Shown here in pieces: positions 58,781-64,000 of a stretch of DNA of 64,000 nt (the stretch's first letter is position 1; each line of letters starts with the position of its first letter). The translations under genes were made by a program, and so were the position numbers. The notes beneath the pieces are model-generated. The model had not been told where the DNA came from and searched no databases. It saw nothing but the letters and a program-made list of their open reading frames with translations. The stretch is from DATKHR01 sp035939575 (GTDB lineage: Bacteria; Acidobacteriota; Vicinamibacteria; Vicinamibacterales; CAVVIG01): assembly GCA_035939575.1 (NCBI GenBank), contig DASZFS010000500.1, positions 1-64,000 of the forward strand, read 5' to 3'.

Positions 58781-60853
58781 ATGGTTAAACGTGCGAGCGT
58801 TTGGGGAATGGCCGCGGTTGGCTTGTCGGCGGTGCTCAGGTTGTCGAGCGTGACCACGAGCGCGGGTCAGGCGGGCGCGGCTGCGATTCAAGTCGGCGCC
58901 AACGATATTGCCGGAGTCGTCAGGAGCTCGGCCGGGCCGGAAGCCGGCGTGTGGGTCATCGCGGAAACACACGATCTGCCGACTAAGTACATCAAGATCG
59001 TCGTCACGGACGATCGCGGCCGGTACATGCTGCCGGAGTTGCCCAAGGCCAACTACGAGCTATGGGTACGCGGGTATGGTCTCGTTGACGGACCGAAAGT
59101 GAAGAGCGCGCCGGGCAAGAACGTGAATCTCACGGCGACCATCGCGCCGAGCGACAAGGCCGCCGCGGAGTACTACCCGGCGAACTACTGGTTCGCGCTG
59201 CTGCAGCCGCCCCCGAAGAGCGACTTCCCGGGGACGGGCAAGGCGGGCAACGGCATCGGCGAGCAGATGGCCACGCAGGGCACGTGGATCGGCTACATCA
59301 AGATGATGAATTCGTGCGGGCAGTGCCATCAGCTCGGCACCAAGGCCACGCGCACGATTTCACCGGAGCTCGGGACGTTCAAGAACTCCGTGGACGCCTG
59401 GGATCACCGCATCCAGGTCGGCGTCAGCGGTGCCTACATGGACAGCACGCTCGGCCCGCTCGGCCGTCAGCGCGCGCTGGAGGTCTTCGCCGACTGGACC
59501 GACCGCATCGCGAAGGGCGAACTGCCGCAGAAGCCGCCGCGTCCGCAGGGCGTCGAGCGCAACGTCGTGATCACCGAATGGGAGTGGGGCAGCCCGACGA
59601 CATTCGTGCACGACGAGATCTCGACGGCGAAGGTCGATCCCACCGTGAACGCGAACGGACGCGTCTACGGCACCCAGGAGCTGAGCGGCGACTGGATCAC
59701 GTGGCTCGACCCGGTGAAGAACGAGGTCGGCCGCCTTGACGTGCCCGTCACCAACCCCAAGTCGGGCATGGCGTGGGCGCAGACGATGCCGGAGCCGTCG
59801 CCGTACTGGGGCCTGGAAACGCTCTGGAAGGGCAAGCTGGCGCCGCACAACGCGATGTTCGACGCCAAGGGACGGTTGATCATCACCGCGCGTGAAGGCT
59901 GCCGCCTCCTCGACACCAAGACGAACACGTTCACCTTCCTCGACGGCTGCAGCGCCGGCCATCACGTGCAGGTGGACGGGAACGACGTCGCGTGGTTCGA
60001 TGCCGGCGGCGCCGCCGCGTTCGACTTCAAGGTGTGGGACGCGACGCACGACGCCAAGCAGGCCTTTACGCGCTATCCGTTGATCTCAGATACCAACGGC
60101 AACGGCAAGGCCGACCCGGTGCCGGCGCGCGGCGTGAAGCCGACGCCGGATCAGGACACCGCACCGAATCCGGGCGGCTCCTACGCCGTGATGTTCAACG
60201 CGCCGGACAATGCGGTCTGGGTGTCATACCTCGGCGTACCGGGCGCGCTTGGCCGGATCGATCTCAAGACACGCCTCGCCGAGATCTACGAGCCGCCGTT
60301 CCAGAATTCGGCGGCGAAGGTCGAGGGCTACCTCCCGCACGGCATCGACGTCGACACCAACGGCGTCATGTGGACCGGCCTGAACAGCGGTCACCTGGCG
60401 AGCTTCGATCGGAAGAAGTGCAAGACACGCTACAACCCGAACGCGGCCCGCCTGGGCCAGCAGTGCGCGGAAGGCTGGACGCTGTACCAGGCGCCCGGCC
60501 CGAACTTCAAGGGCGTCACCGAACCGGGCAGCGCCGATTCGTACTACTTGAACTGGGTCGATCAGTTCGACACGTCGGGCCTCGGCAAGAACACGCCGTT
60601 CCTGAACGGCAGCGGGTCCGATTCGATCATGGCGCTGGTGAACGGCAAGTGGGTGATTCTGCGCGTGCCGTACCCGTTGGGCTTCATGTCGCGAGGCATG
60701 GACGGCCGCATCGACGATGCGAAGGCCGGATGGAAGGGGAAGGGCCTGTGGACGACCCACGCCGAGCAGGCGACGTGGCATCAGGAAGGCGGCAAGACAC
60801 AAATGCCGAAAGTGATCCACATGCAGATCCGGCCCGACCCGTTGGCGCGCTAG
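58781..60853 (+). CDS. Module B: carboxypeptidase-regulatory / c-heme / beta-propeller protein
   Basis: 690 residues with GGGGGAGA upstream. The signal peptide is followed by a regulatory Ig-like domain (DIAGVVRSSAGPEAGVWVIA, GRYMLPELPKANYELWVRGY). A heme site follows, NSCGQCHQLGTKATRT near 180, then a large propeller (ITEWEWGSPTTFVHDEIST, APHNAMFDAKGRLIITAREG, NAPDNAVWVSYLGVPGALGR, LPHGIDVDTNGVMWTGLNSG). The architecture matches the module A protein at 35041 but is longer by about 125 residues. Here it is collinear with its module, 50 bases after the ankyrin gene. It may be an exported quinone- or heme-linked oxidoreductase or a lyase; no catalytic residues are certain. Confidence 0.88.
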   Translation: MVKRASVWGMAAVGLSAVLRLSSVTTSAGQAGAAAIQVGANDIAGVVRSSAGPEAGVWVIAETHDLPTKYIKIVVTDDRGRYMLPELPKANYELWVRGYGLVDGPKVKSAPGKNVNLTATIAPSDKAAAEYYPANYWFALLQPPPKSDFPGTGKAGNGIGEQMATQGTWIGYIKMMNSCGQCHQLGTKATRTISPELGTFKNSVDAWDHRIQVGVSGAYMDSTLGPLGRQRALEVFADWTDRIAKGELPQKPPRPQGVERNVVITEWEWGSPTTFVHDEISTAKVDPTVNANGRVYGTQELSGDWITWLDPVKNEVGRLDVPVTNPKSGMAWAQTMPEPSPYWGLETLWKGKLAPHNAMFDAKGRLIITAREGCRLLDTKTNTFTFLDGCSAGHHVQVDGNDVAWFDAGGAAAFDFKVWDATHDAKQAFTRYPLISDTNGNGKADPVPARGVKPTPDQDTAPNPGGSYAVMFNAPDNAVWVSYLGVPGALGRIDLKTRLAEIYEPPFQNSAAKVEGYLPHGIDVDTNGVMWTGLNSGHLASFDRKKCKTRYNPNAARLGQQCAEGWTLYQAPGPNFKGVTEPGSADSYYLNWVDQFDTSGLGKNTPFLNGSGSDSIMALVNGKWVILRVPYPLGFMSRGMDGRIDDAKAGWKGKGLWTTHAEQATWHQEGGKTQMPKVIHMQIRPDPLAR

Positions 60854-60882
60854 ATCGCCGCAACGGTCGTACAATTTGTGTC

Positions 60883-61302
60883 ATGAGTTTCAGAGTCCTC
60901 GGGTTCATTGGTGCAGGCGCCATCGTCGGCGCGATGGCGGTCGGCTCGGTCGCGACGTCTGAGGCCCGGCAGGCCAATCCGGAAGCGGCGAAGATCGCGA
61001 ATCCGGTCGCGTCGACTCCCGAGTCGATTGCGGCCGGTGAGGCCGTCTACAAGCGGCGGTGTTCGGGCTGTCACGGCCTCGACGCGAAGGGCGGGCCGCC
61101 GAAGGAAGAATTCCTGAAGCCGGCGCCGAACCTGATCGACGACACGTACGATCACGGTTCGAGCGACGGCGAGATGTTTTACGTGATCAAGAACGGCGTG
61201 CCGCCCGAGCTCGTGATGGACGGGTGGGGCGGCCGCATCAGTGATACCGATATCTGGAACATCGTGAACTACCTGCGCGCGCAGGCCAAGAAGAGCAGGT
61301 AG
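60883..61302 (+). CDS. Small periplasmic c-type cytochrome
   Basis: 139 residues, 29 bases after the propeller gene. Signal peptide (1-27), then GEAVYKRRCSGCHGLDAKGG with the heme site and PAPNLIDDTYDHGSSDGEMF, followed by VIKNGVPPELVMDGWGGRIS, where the Met of VMDGW is the likely sixth ligand. The closing DTDIWNIVNYLRAQAKK is the standard C-terminal helix of class I cytochromes. It probably takes electrons from the heme proteins of module B. Confidence 0.92.
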   Translation: MSFRVLGFIGAGAIVGAMAVGSVATSEARQANPEAAKIANPVASTPESIAAGEAVYKRRCSGCHGLDAKGGPPKEEFLKPAPNLIDDTYDHGSSDGEMFYVIKNGVPPELVMDGWGGRISDTDIWNIVNYLRAQAKKSR

Positions 61303-61328
61303 CGACGCACAGTCACTGGGAACCCCAC

Positions 61329-61395
61329 GGTTCGCCGGGTTCGCTAGTTCGCGGGGTGCTATCGAACCCCGAGCACCGGGCGAACCTGGCGAACC
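61329..61395. repeat. 16-base inverted repeat ending at a start codon
   Basis: GGTTCGCCGGGTTCGC (61329-61344) is matched by GCGAACCTGGCGAACC (61380-61395), 15 of 16 positions complementary. Inside lies a second pair, CGGGGT (61352-61357) with ACCCCG (61366-61371). The outer arm ends exactly before the ATG at 61396, so the RNA hairpin could mask that start codon. Confidence 0.85.
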
Positions 61396-61845
61396 ATGCG
61401 AACCGATATGAATCACTACTTTCGTTCAGCCGCGCTTGCCGCCGGCGTCTTGATCTGGTCCATCGGCGTGACGCTCGTCGCGCAAGCGCCGGGGACAACG
61501 AAGACGACGAAGGATGGAATCTACACCGCCGAGCAGTCCGCGCGCGGCGAGGCCGTCTACAAGGGCAAATGCTCGTCCTGCCATGGCGATGACCTGACCG
61601 GCGGCGGCATCGCCCCCGCGCTGGCCGGCGACGCGTTCTTCGAGCAGTGGTCCGAGAAGAAGCTGAGCGAGCTCTCGAGCGAGATCAAGGACAGCATGCC
61701 CGCGGACAAGCCGGGGAGCCTGACGCCCGACGAGACCGCGGACGTGCTCGCCTACGTGCTGAAGTCGAACGGCTTGCCGGCGGGCGCGGCGCCGTTGTCG
61801 AACGACGCGGCGGTGCTGGCGCAGGTTTCGATCGCGAAGCCGTAG
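61396..61845 (+). CDS. Small periplasmic c-type cytochrome
   Basis: 149 residues from ATG 61396; ATG 61408 is equally possible, and neither has a clear SD. A signal peptide ends near VAQAPG. YKGKCSSCHGDDLTGGGIAP gives the heme, and MPADKPGSLTPDETADVLAY the Met ligand and C-terminal helix. Layout and motifs match the cytochrome at 45210 (DDL-x-G after the heme, PGSL, a final run of Ala/Val), indicating paralogy. It is the last plus-strand gene of this group; the hairpin at 61329-61395 separates it from the preceding cytochrome. Confidence 0.92.
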   Translation: MRTDMNHYFRSAALAAGVLIWSIGVTLVAQAPGTTKTTKDGIYTAEQSARGEAVYKGKCSSCHGDDLTGGGIAPALAGDAFFEQWSEKKLSELSSEIKDSMPADKPGSLTPDETADVLAYVLKSNGLPAGAAPLSNDAAVLAQVSIAKP

Positions 61846-61857
61846 CGGAGGGCGCCG

Positions 61858-62475
61858 CTACGGCGCCGACGCCGCGTCGGTACGCTTGACGCCTTTCACG
61901 GTCACCGGATCGGTCGCGTAACTCTCGATCGCGATCGCTTTCGCGCCGTCATCGATCGCGACCTTGCCCGCCAGCGACGCTTTTCCCTCACCGACGCCGG
62001 CTTTGTTCACGCGCAGCTCAATCACCGTGAACGCGTAGTCCGTCGCGTTGGCCGCGGCCTTCCATGCGGGGCGATCCCAGCTGCCGAGCGGCCGATCCAC
62101 CGCGAGGATGATGCGCGCGCCGCCGTCGGGCGTCGCCACGCGCCGGGCGGACTTCACGAAGTAGCCAAGACTGCTCGTGCCCGCCCAGACGTAACCGACC
62201 GAGGGCGCGGCCTGCAGCGCCTCGGTCCACGCCTTGTCGCCCTTGTCCTTGAACGTCGCCACGAGCTTGGCGGCCTCCTCGTCGGTCGACCAGCGCAGGA
62301 CGTCAATCTTGAGCGCAACGCCGCTGCCGGCGCTGAGCGCCGCCGTGGTCGCCGTGAAGGACGCGGTGATCGCGGTCTTCGGCGTCTGCGCCGAGACCGG
62401 CACGTGCGAGGCCGCGAACAGCAGGAGCGGAGCGAACGCGCGCGCTTGTACGCGCCTGAATTGTTTGAGATCCAT
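61858..62475 (-). CDS. Secreted protein of unknown function
   Basis: 205 residues from the ATG at 62475. A signal peptide (about 1-29, ending PVSAQT) is followed by a compact domain with VALKIDVLRWSTDEEAAKLV, WAGTSSLGYFVKSARRV, RIILAVDRPLGSWDRP and TVIELRVNKAGVGEGKASLA. I do not recognise a named family; the alternation of strands suggests a beta-rich fold. It is convergent with the small cytochrome at 61396 (12 bases apart) and divergent from the cytochrome-like gene at 62578. Confidence 0.8.
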   Translation of the reverse strand: MDLKQFRRVQARAFAPLLLFAASHVPVSAQTPKTAITASFTATTAALSAGSGVALKIDVLRWSTDEEAAKLVATFKDKGDKAWTEALQAAPSVGYVWAGTSSLGYFVKSARRVATPDGGARIILAVDRPLGSWDRPAWKAAANATDYAFTVIELRVNKAGVGEGKASLAGKVAIDDGAKAIAIESYATDPVTVKGVKRTDAASAP

Positions 62476-62577
62476 CGGCGCAGATTTTACCAACGACGAG
62501 TGCCATCGCCAAAGGTCGCGCGCGACACGCTTGAGTCGCCGATCGCGGCTGCCATAGACTGACGGAGGCGTGGCGGC

Positions 62578-63885
62578 ATGACAGGCGGCTATCGGGGCGC
62601 GGGCACGGTGGGCGCGGTTGGCGTCGTTATGGGGGGCGCACTCGTGTGGCTCGCCACGGCGGTGGCGGCGCAGCGCCCGGACGCGTTCGTCGAGTCGCGC
62701 GACCATCCGGCGATTCAGTACTCCACCCATCCCGTCGACACCAGCGTATCGCGGTTGAGGCGCGACCTCGAGGCGGGCCGCGCGCAGCTGACGTTCGAGA
62801 AGGCTGGCGGGTGGCTGCGGTCGCTGCTCAAATCGCTCGACATTCCGGTGGAATCGCAGCTGCTGGTGTTTTCCGAGACCAGCGCGCAGGCGCCGCTCAT
62901 CACAATGAAGAACCCGCGCGCGTTGTACTTCAACGACGTCACCGCGGTCGGCTGGGTGCGCGGGGGGAGTGTCCTCGAGATCGCCGCTGAAGATCCCCGG
63001 GAGGGCGTGATCTTCTACACGCTCGATCAGCGCGCGGACGCACGGCCGGTGCTGAAGCGCAACAACGGGTGTCTCGAGTGTCACCTCACGTGGGACACGC
63101 TCGGCGTTCCCGGCCTCACGACCATCAGCACGTTTCCCATGTCGGACGACAAGAACGCCTATGCGTCGGGCGTGGTCGTCGATCACCGCGTCGATCTCGA
63201 TCAGCGGTGGGGCGGGTGGTACATCACGGGGAAGTCGGTGCCCGCCCGCCACTTCGGAAACCTGCCGGTGATCAGATCCGAGAAGGAGCTCGCGCGGCCG
63301 TCCCCTCCGCCGCCGATGCTTCAGTCGGTTGCGGGACTCTTCGACGCGAGCCAGTATCCGACGCCTTACAGCGACGCCGCCGCGCAGATGGTCATGGGGC
63401 ACCTGGCGCACATGACGAATCTGCTGACGCGGCTGGGATGGGAGGCGCGCGTCCAGTCGCAGCCGACCCCAGGCAAGACGCAGAATGGCAATCGCGTCAC
63501 CGGTGCCGCGAGCGACCTCGTGGACTACCTGCTGTTCATCGACGAGGCGCCGCTGCCGCGGAAGATCGAAGGCTCGTCGGGTTTCGCCGAGAAGTTTTCG
63601 GCCAGAGGTCCGAAGGACGCGCGCGGCCGATCGCTCTACCAACTCGACCTGGAACACCGGATGATGCGCTATCCCTGCAGCTTCATGATCTATGCCCCGG
63701 CGTTCGACGCGTTGCCGCAGCCCGCGCTGGACGCCGTGTACCGGCGCCTGTGGCAGGTGCTCTCGGGTGACGACACGTCGAAGCGGTATGGGAAGCTGAC
63801 GATGGCCGATCGGCAGGCGATTACCGAGATTCTGCGCGACACGAAGAAGAGCCTGCCCCCGTATTTCCGGCCGGGCGGACGGTAG
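62578..63885 (+). CDS. Exported protein with one CxxCH heme site, family unknown
   Basis: 435 residues with GGAGG before the ATG at 62578. The signal peptide ends near ATAVAAQ. The central region holds KRNNGCLECHLTWDTLGVPG with a heme c site; DQRWGGWYITGKSVPARHFG follows and QMVMGHLAHMTNLLTRLGWE could supply Met or His ligands. The C-terminal 120 residues (FIDEAPLPRKIEGSSGFAEK, LDLEHRMMRYPCSFMIYAPA) do not match a family I know. It looks like a dedicated periplasmic redox protein of this lineage. A further exported protein begins eight bases downstream. Confidence 0.85.
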   Translation: MTGGYRGAGTVGAVGVVMGGALVWLATAVAAQRPDAFVESRDHPAIQYSTHPVDTSVSRLRRDLEAGRAQLTFEKAGGWLRSLLKSLDIPVESQLLVFSETSAQAPLITMKNPRALYFNDVTAVGWVRGGSVLEIAAEDPREGVIFYTLDQRADARPVLKRNNGCLECHLTWDTLGVPGLTTISTFPMSDDKNAYASGVVVDHRVDLDQRWGGWYITGKSVPARHFGNLPVIRSEKELARPSPPPPMLQSVAGLFDASQYPTPYSDAAAQMVMGHLAHMTNLLTRLGWEARVQSQPTPGKTQNGNRVTGAASDLVDYLLFIDEAPLPRKIEGSSGFAEKFSARGPKDARGRSLYQLDLEHRMMRYPCSFMIYAPAFDALPQPALDAVYRRLWQVLSGDDTSKRYGKLTMADRQAITEILRDTKKSLPPYFRPGGR

Positions 63886-63892
63886 CCCGGTC

Positions 63893-64000
63893 ATGCGTTT
63901 CATGCATTCACAACCTCGACGGTGGCGCGCCGCGACGATTGCCGCGGTCCTCCCCATCATCGGCACCATCGCTGCCGCGCAGGGCGCGGGGCCCGCGCGG
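63893..64000 (+). CDS. Start of a secreted protein (cut by window end)
   Basis: The ATG at 63893 opens a frame of 36 codons to the window edge. It reads as a signal peptide: MRFMHSQPRRWRAATIAAVL followed by a hydrophobic core and an Ala-rich cleavage region. A second ATG at 63902 is possible. It follows the heme protein gene by seven bases, so it is likely co-transcribed. The function lies outside the window. Confidence 0.6.
   Translation, partial: MRFMHSQPRRWRAATIAAVLPIIGTIAAAQGAGPAR

Noticed and set aside
1..64000. CRISPR arrays, tRNA or rRNA genes, insertion sequences, toxin-antitoxin pairs
   Set aside because: Searched by eye on both strands; no regularly spaced repeats, cloverleaf genes, transposases or small paired toxin genes were recognised.

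Overview
The window is high-G+C bacterial chromosome. Its gene content points to an Acidobacteriota-like organism, probably near the Vicinamibacteria. The evidence is three very large Oar-type TonB-dependent receptors with an N-terminal carboxypeptidase-regulatory domain, two copies of the secreted DUF1592/DUF1552 gene pair, and many small periplasmic c-type cytochromes. This placement rests on gene content only. I see no tRNA, rRNA, CRISPR array, insertion sequence or intact prophage.

Layout. (1) 1-6.4 kb, mostly minus strand: the 5' part of glgX cut by the window edge, a secreted cupin, GrpB, a YedY-like molybdopterin oxidoreductase, a membrane HD-GYP/GAF/GGDEF protein and a GNAT acetyltransferase. 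(2) 6.6-14.5 kb: an ExeA-type ATPase followed by an arsenosugar-type cluster: FAD disulfide oxidoreductase, TVP38 membrane protein, the two rSAM-associated transferases, a peroxidase-like protein and radical SAM ArsS. A sterol-desaturase-family gene lies among them. No ArsM is visible. (3) 14.5-25.4 kb: an operon of TonB receptor, MauE/thioredoxin protein and serine hydrolase, then a cytochrome/copper-monooxygenase/TPR fusion diverging from a second TonB receptor. (4) 25.4-29.4 kb: an OmpR/histidine-kinase pair diverging from an FMN-binding protein and an unknown secreted protein. (5) 29.4-36.7 kb: module A, made of DUF1592 cytochrome, DUF1552, secreted ankyrin protein and, convergent, a c-heme/beta-propeller protein. 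(6) 36.8-44.9 kb: branched-chain amino acid metabolism. ilvBN sits behind a leader-peptide attenuator, followed by an Lrp/AsnC regulator, then a fused E1 alpha/beta 2-oxoacid dehydrogenase, an acyl-CoA dehydrogenase and a B12-mutase large subunit. (7) 44.9-49.5 kb: FmdB, cytochromes, an NHL-type propeller, a probable quinoprotein remnant and an orphan ParB-like protein. (8) 49.7-64 kb: a third TonB receptor, a strong terminator, then module B, a second copy of the module A gene set, collinear and tightly packed, followed by more small cytochromes.

How the parts work together. Much of the window encodes exported electron-transfer and uptake machinery. At least nine genes carry CxxCH heme sites, and the two ankyrin/DUF1552/DUF1592 modules look like one multi-protein periplasmic system present twice. 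That system has no established function that I know of and is the best candidate here for undescribed biology. The second strong result is a complete attenuator for ilvBN, coupled with a small subunit that lacks the known valine-contact residues.
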